This document shows positions 17,404 to 26,178 of a DNA stretch of 64,000 bases, one piece after another. The DNA is from Planctomycetaceae bacterium. Its GTDB lineage: Bacteria > Planctomycetota > Planctomycetia > Planctomycetales > Planctomycetaceae. The DNA lies in contig PBMZ01000102.1 of assembly GCA_002722955.1 (NCBI GenBank), positions 1-64,000 on the forward strand, in the 5' to 3' direction. Both the position numbers and the translations under genes were made by a program. Below the pieces are notes generated by a model, which saw only the letters and a program-made list of their open reading frames with translations, was not told the origin of the DNA and did not search any database. Numbering within the stretch: position 1 is the first letter of the stretch; each line of letters begins with the position of its first letter.

Positions 17404-20400
17404 TTATTGCATAAGTTCCCGTTTCCACTTTTCAGCTTCGCCGGGTTTGTTCCAAAGTTGATATAGTCGTACGATTCGATCCGCCGCCTGACGAATGAGC
17501 CGTGGTTCAAAGCGTCCTTCTGACGCCTTCATTCCTCGATAACCGTCCAGCACCATTGGTTCTGCTTTATCCAACTGGCCAAGGCCCATCAGGCTCTCGC
17601 CAAGTAAACTTTGTGCGGATGCTGTCAGCCAGTGGCCGTCTGGAAGTGACGTGCGGTGTAGGTCCAAGCTCTCTCGCAACAACGTCTCAGCTTCCTCGTG
17701 CTTCTTTTGAGCCAGCATGACCTTGCCCAACGCGTGCACGACGACCAGCGTTTGTGGATGTCGCGGACCGAAGATCTTTTGGCGCCCTCTGAGCACAACA
17801 GAAAACGCTTGCTCGGCCTCCGCGTATTTCTTAGACAGATCGAAGCAATGTCCCAAATTGTCGAGGACTGTTAACGTGCTGGGATGAGTGTCTCCAAGAG
17901 CCATTCGGAGCGTTGCGTAAACCTTGCGAAACAGCTCTTCCGCTCGCTCGTACTTTCCACGGCTTTGAAGATTCGTCGCCAAATTATTCATCACGGTCAA
18001 CGTACTTGGATGATTGCCACCCAATTGACGTGTGTACTCTTCGACCAACTCTTCATAAAGCTTTTGCGCTGCTTCATGCTTGTCTTGATACCCCAAGTTC
18101 ACAGCAAGGTTGTTGACAGTGGCGAGCGTCTTGGGATGATCTGCACCAAGCACTTTGCGGCGTCCCGCCAAGACCTGCCGATGCAACTCTTCCGCCTTGG
18201 CGTATTGCTTTTGCTTGTCCAAGTTGACCGCCAGATTGCCCAGCGATACCAGTGTGCTGGGATGATCCGAGCCAAGCGTTACCAGGCGCGCCTCAGTCGT
18301 CGACTGGTGCAACTTGCCAGCCTCGATGACCAATCCCATGGCATCCAACGTCATGGCCAAGTTGGCAGCGGTTACCAATGTGTCCACATGATTCGCTCCG
18401 AGAATCTGCGTTCTTCGGTTTAGTACTGACTCAAAGTATTTCTTCGCTTGCGGGTACTTGCCTTGAGCATGAAGGTTGGCTGCGAAGCTATTGAGTGCAT
18501 TCAAGGTTTGCGGATCATCCGGACCAACAACGACATGTAAGGTGTGATAGGCCTCTTGTTCCAGCTTGCCGGCGTCTTCTAATTGCCCAAGAGCGTAATA
18601 AACGGCGGACAGATTCAGCATCGTGCCGAGTGTTTCTACCGCTTCCGATCCCAGTGTTTCTTCACGCAGTGCGAGGGCTCTGGTCAACTGCTTTTGAGCT
18701 TTGGTGTATTCCCCCAGCGAGTAATAAGCGCTACCAATCGTGTTTCGGATCGATGCTTCCACGTTGGGCTGATCTTCGAATGCATGTTCGACTCGGATGG
18801 CGGCTTGATCGAGCATCGTTTGGACGCTGATCGTACGCCCCTTTGAGCGTTCTGGCACAGCGATGCCAATCATGTCCATCAGCAAGAAATCCGTGACGGC
18901 CTTCGATTCTGCCGCGAACCTCTCTGCTTGACGCTGTGATGTTTCCGCTTCCGCTCTCAACTCGGTTTCGCTGCTGAGCAACGACTGCAATCGTGTGCGG
19001 GCGATGTGTTCCTTAAGCATCGCTCGTCGCTCTTCATCAGCCAGCTCGGCGTTTCGACGAGCCAGATCGGACATCTTCTTTGCTTGAGCTTCTTTAGTCT
19101 TGGCCAACGCAGTCTTTTCAGCAGCAAGTTGAACGGCCGTTCGCCGCTCGTTGTTGACGAGGACGAATGCCGTTGAAACAGTGACAAGTAACAAGACGGT
19201 GGCCGTTGCCGTCGTCCAAGAGATACCAGGGTTGCGACGACACCAACGCCCGAACCGTTCCGCTGCGGACACTCGCCGAGAATGAATCGGTTCATCATCG
19301 ATGAAGCGACGCAGGTCGGCGGCTAACTCGCCAGCCGATTGTATGCGGTTATCGGCAGATCGTTCGACCGCTTTTTGGACGATCGTTTCCAAATCGCGAG
19401 GCACGTTTGGATTCAGTTTCCGCAGTTGTGGTGGCTCTCCCTCAAGAATCTGCTTGACCAAAGCCTTGCGATTGCGAGCGTCGAATCCAGGTCGCAGGGC
19501 GAGCAACTCGTACAGCGTCAGGCCCAAGCTATAGATGTCGCTGCGAGCGTCCGCAACGCCATCAAATCGTTCGGGGGCCAAGTACTGCAAGGTGCCGACA
19601 ACATCACCGGTCTCGGTGATTTTCACTTCGTCGTCGAAGATTGCTAAACCGAAGTCGGCAACCCAAACGGTGCCTTGAGCGTCGACCATCAAGTTGCTGG
19701 GCTTAATGTCGCGGTGAAGAATTCCCTTCGAATGTGCGTACTCAAGTGCCTCGGCAATTTGAATGCCGATCAGCGCCACTTGATGCCAATAGCTTGCTGG
19801 TGTCGGTAGCAAGACATCATTCGTTGGCACGCTTTCCGGAACGGGACGGACTGTAACAGTGCCAGCGCTTGAATCTTTGAGGCTATCGGTGTCGATGTTC
19901 GTTTGAGTCGAACCGTCTCGCTCAGCCGCCTCCGGTGTTTCCTCGAAGCTGTCGGCTTGTTGTTCAGAGATCGTGGCTGCAAACGCTTGATGATCGATTT
20001 GCGACTCACGAGTGGTGTGGTTTGCGGGATGTGTGCGTTTCAACTCTCGCAGGACTTCGTCCAGGCTGCGACCGACGATGTGCTGCATCGCATAAAAGTG
20101 TGTCCCGTGATCCTCTCCAATACCAAACACTGGGATGATGTTGGTGTGGTGCAAGCGGGCTGCCGCGCGAGCTTCTCGTTCGAAACGCTTTCTTTGATTC
20201 GGCGTGGCAAGCCATTGAGATGGCAAGACCTTCAGAGCCACGTGTCGACTCAAGGCGACTTGCTCGGCCTTGTAAACGACGCCCATGCCACCGCGGCCGA
20301 TTTCCGACTCGATCCGAAAACCGCCAAGTTCGCTGGGGTGCTCGACGTGGCGCTTCTTTGATTGAGTCGAAGCCGACAATTCACTGTCGATGGCTAGCCG

Positions 20401-20553
20401 CTCCATCAACGCGACCGTTGGGAACATGTTTTGGATTTGATCGGCGTGCTCGGGATACTTCGCCACGTAGCCCGAGATCGACGGATTCTCGCCGCTTCGC
20501 AATCGCGATGCGAATTCTTCAGCCAGTCGATCTACGGGGTCTCGGTCAGTCAT
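17404..20553 (-). CDS. Serine/threonine protein kinase with C-terminal TPR repeats
   Basis: Membrane-anchored Hanks-type kinase. The N-terminal 60 residues are the adaptor-like region seen in planctomycete kinases. The kinase domain follows: GRGGMGVVYKA (P-loop), HVALKVL (Lys), GILHRDIKPSNLM (catalytic loop), WVADFGLA (DFG) and YLAPERF. An unusual low-complexity insertion of about 80 residues, rich in Glu/Ser/Thr, stands between the hinge and the catalytic loop. One membrane helix (TATATVLLLVTVSTAFVLV) is followed by a charged coiled coil and about ten 42-residue TPRs of kinesin-light-chain type (HPSTLTVMNNLATNL). ATG 20553 overlaps the sigma factor stop by 8 bases (ATGACTGA), so the two are translationally coupled. 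Confidence 0.93.
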   Translation of the reverse strand: MTDRDPVDRLAEEFASRLRSGENPSISGYVAKYPEHADQIQNMFPTVALMERLAIDSELSASTQSKKRHVEHPSELGGFRIESEIGRGGMGVVYKAEQVALSRHVALKVLPSQWLATPNQRKRFEREARAAARLHHTNIIPVFGIGEDHGTHFYAMQHIVGRSLDEVLRELKRTHPANHTTRESQIDHQAFAATISEQQADSFEETPEAAERDGSTQTNIDTDSLKDSSAGTVTVRPVPESVPTNDVLLPTPASYWHQVALIGIQIAEALEYAHSKGILHRDIKPSNLMVDAQGTVWVADFGLAIFDDEVKITETGDVVGTLQYLAPERFDGVADARSDIYSLGLTLYELLALRPGFDARNRKALVKQILEGEPPQLRKLNPNVPRDLETIVQKAVERSADNRIQSAGELAADLRRFIDDEPIHSRRVSAAERFGRWCRRNPGISWTTATATVLLLVTVSTAFVLVNNERRTAVQLAAEKTALAKTKEAQAKKMSDLARRNAELADEERRAMLKEHIARTRLQSLLSSETELRAEAETSQRQAERFAAESKAVTDFLLMDMIGIAVPERSKGRTISVQTMLDQAAIRVEHAFEDQPNVEASIRNTIGSAYYSLGEYTKAQKQLTRALALREETLGSEAVETLGTMLNLSAVYYALGQLEDAGKLEQEAYHTLHVVVGPDDPQTLNALNSFAANLHAQGKYPQAKKYFESVLNRRTQILGANHVDTLVTAANLAMTLDAMGLVIEAGKLHQSTTEARLVTLGSDHPSTLVSLGNLAVNLDKQKQYAKAEELHRQVLAGRRKVLGADHPKTLATVNNLAVNLGYQDKHEAAQKLYEELVEEYTRQLGGNHPSTLTVMNNLATNLQSRGKYERAEELFRKVYATLRMALGDTHPSTLTVLDNLGHCFDLSKKYAEAEQAFSVVLRGRQKIFGPRHPQTLVVVHALGKVMLAQKKHEEAETLLRESLDLHRTSLPDGHWLTASAQSLLGESLMGLGQLDKAEPMVLDGYRGMKASEGRFEPRLIRQAADRIVRLYQLWNKPGEAEKWKRELMQ

Positions 20554-21175
20554 CAAGCAATTTCATTTGCGACAGTATTGATTGCAGTCGTTCGAGTGCT
20601 CGCAGATAACGTTTGCTGGCGGCGGACTCTTCGATTTGCAAAACCTGGGCAGCTTCCTGATTTGTGAGTTGTTCAAAGTGACGCAGCGCGAGGACTTCGC
20701 GGTCGAGATCGGACATGGAGTCCAACGCTTCATGCAAGCTCGCTCGGAATTCCTCTTTCATCACGGCCTGCGATGGCGAGGTCATTGGCCCCAAAATGCG
20801 TCCGGCGATTGATGCCGTCGACGCAGGCGGCGCCTCGTAGTGCAGCGAAACTTCTCTTCCTGCATCTCGCATCTTGGCCCCCAGATGCTGACGGTGGATA
20901 GAAATTAACTTTTGGCCTGTTATATGCCTCAACCACAAGAAGAACGGCATCTTCGGGCAATCCAAATAGCCATCCAAGTTCTTCGAGACTTCCAAAAAGG
21001 CCTCCTGCAGTACGTCTGAATCGTCGACTCGACCACGCAGCTGCTGATTTAACCTAAGTTGTACCATGCGTTTAAGGCGAGGTCGGTAACGCGAGAACAA
21101 ACTGTCCAGCGCCACTGCATCACCTTTTGCCGCCTGGTGAATCAGGTCATCAACTTGGGACGAATCTTGAAGCAT
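20546..21175 (-). CDS. ECF-type RNA polymerase sigma factor, kinase-associated
   Basis: Region 2 is seen in DDSDVLQEAFLEVSKNLDGYL and FFLWLRHITGQKL, region 4 in DLDREVLALRHFEQLTNQEAA followed by ASKRYLRALERL. The type with a GRVDDSDVLQE motif is typical of planctomycete ECF factors paired with Ser/Thr kinases. A GTG at 21187 is in frame, but ATG 21175 has GGA at proper spacing. No anti-sigma gene is present; the overlapping kinase gene probably provides regulation by phosphorylation, which is inference. Confidence 0.9.
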   Translation of the reverse strand: MLQDSSQVDDLIHQAAKGDAVALDSLFSRYRPRLKRMVQLRLNQQLRGRVDDSDVLQEAFLEVSKNLDGYLDCPKMPFFLWLRHITGQKLISIHRQHLGAKMRDAGREVSLHYEAPPASTASIAGRILGPMTSPSQAVMKEEFRASLHEALDSMSDLDREVLALRHFEQLTNQEAAQVLQIEESAASKRYLRALERLQSILSQMKLLDD

Positions 21176-21377
21176 TGACGTTTCCACAATAGATTAAGTG
21201 CACGCGACTGCAATCGGAGGACAAACATTTCGGCACTTTTGCAAGATTTACCCGAGAAATCCTGTCTCGGTTTCTGTTGGAACGCCCGAAACCGTTATCT
21301 TGCCAAGAGTTCCGATATCAGAATGTACGTCGGAATGAGAGGGGACTTGCATGAATTCGCAAAGTTTTTCTCGCTGT

Positions 21378-21523
21378 ACAGCGTCTGCGGGATTTGGCGA
21401 TCCGCAGGATTGCAGTCATTCGTCGGTTGACGCATTACTCGTGCGGAAGTCACGAAGACTTTCGGCATCACCCCGGGCGAAGCTCTTCGCGAGTTTCGCT
21501 ACCGTCAGTTGAAAACGTACTAG
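21378..21523 (+). pseudogene. Remnant of an AraC-type regulator C terminus, frameshifted
   Basis: One frame reads ASAGFGDPQDCSHSS (about 21384-21428), matching the AraC helix-turn-helix core GFGDPxYFSxxF. A second frame reads VTKTFGITPGEALREFRYR and ends at TAG 21521-21523, matching the family tail FKKxxGxTPxxYR. The two parts are in different frames and nothing upstream restores the rest of the protein. So this looks like a decayed 3' end of an AraC/XylR-like gene, convergent with the DUF1501 gene. No start or full domain remains. Confidence 0.5.
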
Positions 21524-22911
21524 GCAATGATCTCGTTGACGACATGACCATGGACATCGGTCAGGCGGAAGTCGCGGCCCGCGTATCGATAGGTAAGCTT
21601 CTCGTGATCAAAGCCCAGCAGGTGCAGCATCGTTGCGTGAATATCGTGTGCTGTCGTTCGATTTTCGACGGCTCGGAATCCGAAATCGTCTGTTGCCCCG
21701 TAGATTGTTCCACCTTTGATGCCGCCGCCGGCTAGCCAAAGGGAATAGCCCCAGTGATTGTGGTCACGGCCTTGAACGGCAGCGCCGCCGTTTTGACTCA
21801 TCTCGACCGACGGCGTTCGTCCAAACTCGCCGGTACACAGAATCAATGTTTCGTCCAGCATTCCACGCTGCTTTAAGTCCGTGATCAATGCCGCAAGGCC
21901 TTGGTCGCATTCGCTGGCAACTTTGCGGTGACTGGCTTTGATGTTCGAGTGGCTATCCCACGGCTGCAGGTTGCCATGCCACGTTTGTACGAATCGCACG
22001 CCGCGCTCAGCCAGCCGTCGCGCCATCAAGAGCTGCCGATTCTGCGGGCCCTCGCCATACATCTCGACGATGTGCTTTGGCTCTTCCTCGATGTTGAAGG
22101 CATCAGTCGCCTCGACCTGCATTCGATAAGCAAGCTCAAACGATCGAATGCGCGCTTCCAGCGCCGCCTCGCTAGGTCGAGCTTGTAGGTGTTTCGAGTT
22201 GAGTGTCTGTAACAATTCGAACTGCGAACGCTGTTCGGCAGTCGTCAGTCGGTCGTTGTGGACATTTTCGATCAGTCGTTTCGGGTCGGCCTTCGATGTG
22301 TCAACGTGAGTACCTTGATAAACTCCCGGCAAGAACGCGGATCGCCAATTCCCAGCTCCACCAACAGGCATGCCACCAGGACACAGCGCGATGAAGCCGG
22401 GCAAGTTCTGATTCTCTGAGCCCATTCCCCAGGTCAACCAAGAGCCAAAACTTGGCCTCACCAATCGTTGATCGCCGGTGTTCATTAGCATCAACGACAT
22501 CTCGTGGTTGGGCAGTTGGGCATGCATCGAGCGAACAACCGCAAGTTCGTCGGCGTGCTTCGAGAGATGCGGGAAGATCTCGCTGATGGGAATACCACTC
22601 TCGCCGTACTTCTTGAACGTAAATGGCGAAGGCAACGCCACCCCAGTTCGCCGTTCAGTTTGCAAGTTCTCGTACGGAAGCATCTGGCCGCCACGTTTGG
22701 TCAGCTCTGGCTTTGGATCGAAAGTGTCAACCTGAGACATCCCGCCATTCAAGAAAACATGAATGACGCGTTTTGCTTTCCCAGGAAAGTGCGTTCTGCC
22801 GTCGTCGGCAAGCCCGCCAATTGACGTGAGGTCGGCTAAGGCCAACATGCCAAAGCCCGTTCCGCTGCGCTTCAGCATCGCTCGGCGAGAAATCTGTTGT
22901 GGATCGATCAT
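21520..22911 (-). CDS. DUF1501 family protein with Tat signal
   Basis: Sulfatase-fold-related DUF1501 protein exported by the Tat pathway: ISRRAMLKRSG lies in the first 20 residues. Characteristic stretches are RVIHVFLNGGMSQVDTFDPK, LVRPSFGSWLTWGMGSEN and GEFGRTPSVEM, then the C-terminal GRDHNHWGYSLWLAGGGIK. The 463-residue length is normal. Its gene follows the DUF1549/DUF1553 gene by 66 bases, the usual planctomycete pairing, and the two are probably cotranscribed from right to left. Role not established. Confidence 0.93.
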   Translation of the reverse strand: MIDPQQISRRAMLKRSGTGFGMLALADLTSIGGLADDGRTHFPGKAKRVIHVFLNGGMSQVDTFDPKPELTKRGGQMLPYENLQTERRTGVALPSPFTFKKYGESGIPISEIFPHLSKHADELAVVRSMHAQLPNHEMSLMLMNTGDQRLVRPSFGSWLTWGMGSENQNLPGFIALCPGGMPVGGAGNWRSAFLPGVYQGTHVDTSKADPKRLIENVHNDRLTTAEQRSQFELLQTLNSKHLQARPSEAALEARIRSFELAYRMQVEATDAFNIEEEPKHIVEMYGEGPQNRQLLMARRLAERGVRFVQTWHGNLQPWDSHSNIKASHRKVASECDQGLAALITDLKQRGMLDETLILCTGEFGRTPSVEMSQNGGAAVQGRDHNHWGYSLWLAGGGIKGGTIYGATDDFGFRAVENRTTAHDIHATMLHLLGFDHEKLTYRYAGRDFRLTDVHGHVVNEIIA

Positions 22912-22940
22912 TTGCTTGAACCTACGTGGTGTGGGGTTAC

Positions 22941-22973
22941 AGAAGCCCGGCTTCTTTGAAAATCCGGACTTCT
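22941..22973. repeat. Intergenic palindrome family D, copy 1
   Basis: Arms AGAAGCCCGG (22941-22950) and CCGGACTTCT (22964-22973), one mismatch. Related copies lie at 32443-32476 and 40088-40120. This copy sits between two cotranscribed genes, so a simple terminator role is unlikely. Confidence 0.6.
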
Positions 22974-22977
22974 TCCA

Positions 22978-25773
22978 CTAGTCGACGAAAACGAACTCGT
23001 TGGCGGCGAGCAGCACGTGAGCCAATCGCTGCCACGCATTTGTCTTCGATTGATTATCTTGAGATTGAACATACCTCACCGCGACCTGTAACTCTTGCGG
23101 ATCAGGCGATCGCGAGAATGCTTGTCGATACATCCATTGAACGCGCTCGCGATCATCGCCGATCGCCGACAGCTCTTTTCGAGCCGCCATGGCAGCAGCG
23201 CGATCTTGTATGAATGCCGAATTCAGAGCAAACAAAGTTTGTTGAGGGACGGTTGTTTCGGGTCGCATTGCCGTACACGCGTTGGGATTCGCGGCATCGA
23301 ATGTACTCGACAAACTCGAAATGATGTCTCGATTGACGAACGCGTAAACGCTGCGCCTTGGCACAATTGGCTTGGATAGCAGATTGAATGGGCGGCCACC
23401 AATGGACGTGTTCAATTCTCCGGACACCGCCAACATCGCGTCTCGCATAGATTCGAGTTCAAGTCTTTTGCGAGGCATCCGCCATAGCAATCGATTGTCT
23501 GGGTCGATGGTACGAGCACGCGCGTTTTCAATAGCTCCTTGACGATAAGCGGCCGTCATCATGATTCGTCGGTGAAGTTTCTTCAACGACCAATCGTCTT
23601 GTTCCAGAAAACTTGTCGCCAAATAGTCAAGCAGCCTTGGATGAGTTGGTGGTTGGCCGCGAGTGCCAAAGTCGTCCGGAGTTCGAACCAATCCTTTGCC
23701 AAAGTGATGTTGCCAAGCCCAATTGACGACCACGCGTCGCGTTAACGGATTCGCGGGATCAACGATCGCTTCGGCTAAGCCAAGTCGTCGCTTGCCATCT
23801 TTAAAGGCCTTCAACCCGTTCGGAGATAGTGCGGTCAAGAAACGCGCTTGGACCAGATTGCCACGAGCGATGGCGCTCCCGCGGATGAAAACATGGAAGT
23901 CGCGCGGCTTGTGATCTTCGACAAGAGCCATGCCGCGAGCCGGAGCACCCGGAGAGTTGAGGTCAAGATTTGTGATCGCTGTACCGCGACCTCGCAGGTT
24001 GTCATGCACGGGTCGATTCAAAAGTTTCGCAGCAGCATCACCAGTAATGGCTGTCGGTGAATTGGTTGCATACAGATGTCTTCGCAACTGTCGCTTGATG
24101 GGACTATTGATTGTTCGGTGTTTGGGGTCTTCGTCAGGGACCACTTTTGCACCGACCGCCGCCTCAAGAGAGGCTTCGATCACGGACTTCATCCACTCTT
24201 GATGAATGCTTGCAAACAGCTTGCCATAGATGTCAGCGACTTCGATTAACGACTTGGGTTTTTGTTTCGAGACCGCATCCAAGACAAGAGGATTCCAACG
24301 CGGTGCCGTCGCTGTCAGCTTCTCCATGGCCGGCAGCTTCGAAATGTCACCGTTTTCTTTGATCATCGCTTGCATGATCTCATCGCATTTCTTGGCGAAG
24401 TCATCCGCTTTGAGTTTGGAAAGCTTCAACCACAAACCGAAGACGGGATCGTCAGCAGGAAGTTTGCCGAGGTAGTCTCGCCAGCGATTCAAGATGATGG
24501 GGCGCAAGTCATCGGTACGATAAGACAACAGCGCTGACGACAAGTCTTGTTCTGGCGTTCCCTTTCCCAGTTCTCTCAAATAGAGACCAACTTGCATACG
24601 TATGCGAGCCTTCATGACGGCGATTTGCTCGCGTCCCATCTCTTCGCGGTTGATTTGCAGTAGCGACAGTTCGCGTTGGTAATCGCGATACTGCTTCGTG
24701 TCTTGAGGCTTGCCCAGTATCGGCAAGACGTCGGGCGCCGTGCTGCTGGCCAAAGTTGCATAGAGCGAGTAATAGTCGTCGGTCGGTATCGCATCGTACT
24801 TGTGATCATGGCAACGAGCACAAGCAACGGTTAGCCCCAACATGCCGCGAGTGACGACGTCGATTTGGTCATCAAGCGTGTCGTGCGGATTTCGATATTG
24901 CATTCCAACCGTCAGAAAACCCAACGCGGCTAATGCAGGATCGTTTTCTTTCAGGCCAAGTTGGTCGGCGGCCAACTGTTCTTTGATGAAGCGATCATAG
25001 CCGACGTCGTCATTGAAGGAGTGAATCACGTAATCGCGATAGGTATACGAAAACGGAAACTTCTTGAATCCGATCGCCGCCCCGCCAAGCGTGTCGGCAT
25101 ATCGCGCGACATCTAACCAGTGACGCCCCCAACGTTCGCCGTAACGCGGTGATTCCAGCAATCGATCTAACAACTTTTTGTAAGCGTCGGGCGACTTGTC
25201 GTTCACGAAGTCTTGCACTTGCTGCCAAGTTGGCGGCAAGCCCGTCAGATCAAACGTCGCGCGGCGGATTAGCTGTTGTTTGCTGATCGGCTGCGCCATC
25301 TTCAGGCCAGCGGACTTTAGTTTCGACAGCAAGAAGCGATCGATCTCCGTTGCCGCGGCGCCGTCAACACCAGGTGGCTTCGGCTTCTCAATCGGCTCGA
25401 ATGCCCAGTGACCTTCGTATTTTGCTCCCTCAAGAATCCATCGCTTCAGCATGACGACTTGTTGGCGGCTTAGAGGCTTGCCAGCATCCGGCGGCGGCAT
25501 GACTTGATCAGGGTCGTTTGAAGCCACTCGCTGGAGAAACGCGCTGCGCTCGGGATTCTTGGCAACGATGACTTTCTTTTTGGCAGCCGATTCAATGTCC
25601 AAACGCAAGTCAGCTTCACGCTTCTCGGCATCTGGGCCATGGCACTGCAAGCAATGTTCGGCCAAGATCGGTCGAATATCTTCATTGAAGCGTACGTCAT
25701 CGCCACGACAACTTGGTCGATCAAAGATGACAAATATCAGTACTACGAAGAACAATCGAGTAAGGAATTGCAT
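22978..25773 (-). CDS. Planctomycete cytochrome protein PSCyt1-DUF1549-DUF1553 (PSD1)
   Basis: Exported 931-residue protein with signal peptide (LFFVVLIFVIFDRPSCRG), haem motif CLQCH in PSCyt1, DUF1549 (IRRATFDLTGLPP, PRYGERWGRHWLDVARYAD), a second motif CARCHDHKYDAI, and C-terminal DUF1553 (NPLTRRVVVNWAWQHHFG, WSLKKLHRRIMMTAAYRQ). No LamG insertion here, unlike the gene at 13908. It precedes the DUF1501 gene in the same direction and forms the usual pair with it. ATG start at 25773. Confidence 0.93.
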   Translation of the reverse strand: MQFLTRLFFVVLIFVIFDRPSCRGDDVRFNEDIRPILAEHCLQCHGPDAEKREADLRLDIESAAKKKVIVAKNPERSAFLQRVASNDPDQVMPPPDAGKPLSRQQVVMLKRWILEGAKYEGHWAFEPIEKPKPPGVDGAAATEIDRFLLSKLKSAGLKMAQPISKQQLIRRATFDLTGLPPTWQQVQDFVNDKSPDAYKKLLDRLLESPRYGERWGRHWLDVARYADTLGGAAIGFKKFPFSYTYRDYVIHSFNDDVGYDRFIKEQLAADQLGLKENDPALAALGFLTVGMQYRNPHDTLDDQIDVVTRGMLGLTVACARCHDHKYDAIPTDDYYSLYATLASSTAPDVLPILGKPQDTKQYRDYQRELSLLQINREEMGREQIAVMKARIRMQVGLYLRELGKGTPEQDLSSALLSYRTDDLRPIILNRWRDYLGKLPADDPVFGLWLKLSKLKADDFAKKCDEIMQAMIKENGDISKLPAMEKLTATAPRWNPLVLDAVSKQKPKSLIEVADIYGKLFASIHQEWMKSVIEASLEAAVGAKVVPDEDPKHRTINSPIKRQLRRHLYATNSPTAITGDAAAKLLNRPVHDNLRGRGTAITNLDLNSPGAPARGMALVEDHKPRDFHVFIRGSAIARGNLVQARFLTALSPNGLKAFKDGKRRLGLAEAIVDPANPLTRRVVVNWAWQHHFGKGLVRTPDDFGTRGQPPTHPRLLDYLATSFLEQDDWSLKKLHRRIMMTAAYRQGAIENARARTIDPDNRLLWRMPRKRLELESMRDAMLAVSGELNTSIGGRPFNLLSKPIVPRRSVYAFVNRDIISSLSSTFDAANPNACTAMRPETTVPQQTLFALNSAFIQDRAAAMAARKELSAIGDDRERVQWMYRQAFSRSPDPQELQVAVRYVQSQDNQSKTNAWQRLAHVLLAANEFVFVD

Positions 25774-25858
25774 GGCTCATGCTCGAACGAGTTTCGTAAG
25801 AAATCAGTCCACTTATGATAGCAAACAGATTGGCGGTGGTGATGCGAGCGCAAAAAAA

Positions 25859-25883
25859 TAGGACGGATTGGCAATCCGTCCTA
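25859..25883. repeat. Short intergenic palindrome (family E)
   Basis: Perfect 11-base arms TAGGACGGATT (25859-25869) and AATCCGTCCTA (25873-25883) around GGC. Between the SelW-like gene stop and the PSD1 gene start. It could act as a terminator for the SelW-like gene on the minus strand: after the hairpin that strand reads TTTTTTTG, a T run. Confidence 0.6.
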
Positions 25884-25924
25884 CGTAGAAGCCTTTCGGC
25901 TAGAATGTCGTGCTTGACACGAGC

Positions 25925-26137
25925 CTAAAGCTGTTCCAGCACCTCGCTGTGTTCAGGGAATCGGTTGACGTCGTGCTTGCAGAAGATTTTGTTGCCATCC
26001 AGGATCACATCGAAGATGCCGCCGCTGCCTTGAATCATCTTAGGTTCGACGCCCGTTTTGCTCTTGATTGCTGCCGCCAAACTGACGGCTTTGGGTTTGT
26101 AGTTTCACTGTACGCAGTAGGTGATTGAAATCTCCAT
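25925..26137 (-). CDS. SelW-like (Rdx family) selenoprotein with in-frame TGA at CxxU
   Basis: The minus strand from ATG 26137, with an ideal AAGGAG six bases upstream, reads MEISITYCVQ, then TGA (26107-26105), then NYKPKAVSLAAAIKSKTGVE and on through QGSGGIFDVILDGNKIF and NRFPEHSEVLEQL to TAG at 25927-25925. With TGA read as selenocysteine the protein has 70 residues and a complete Rdx fold: YCxxU at the N terminus, the YKPKA helix also present in animal SelW, GSGGxFDV, and a Phe-Pro motif near the C terminus. TGA stands exactly where Sec or Cys sits in this thioredoxin-like family. Role: probably a thiol redox protein. It follows the cyclophilin gene by 41 bases. A Cys-to-stop mutation would be the alternative; the intact downstream frame argues against decay. 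Confidence 0.82.
26073..26089 (-). promoter_or_regulatory. Candidate bacterial SECIS hairpin downstream of the UGA codon
   Basis: On the minus strand GCCGTC (26089-26084) pairs with GGCGGC (26078-26073), six pairs with one G-U, closing a five-base loop AGUUU. The loop begins 21 bases after the UGA and has a G in its second position. Both agree with the known pattern for bacterial SECIS elements (loop about 16-37 bases after UGA, G among the first two loop bases). It lies inside the coding frame, as in bacteria. Confidence 0.6.
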
Positions 26138-26178
26138 GTGAGGCTCCTTATTGCTGGAACGAACTTGCCGACGCCGAG

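Noticed and set aside
17093-17428. Long form (111 codons) of the small gene downstream of the kinase
   Set aside because: The extra 51 codons overlap the kinase C terminus and the spacer; the shorter form has a better start.
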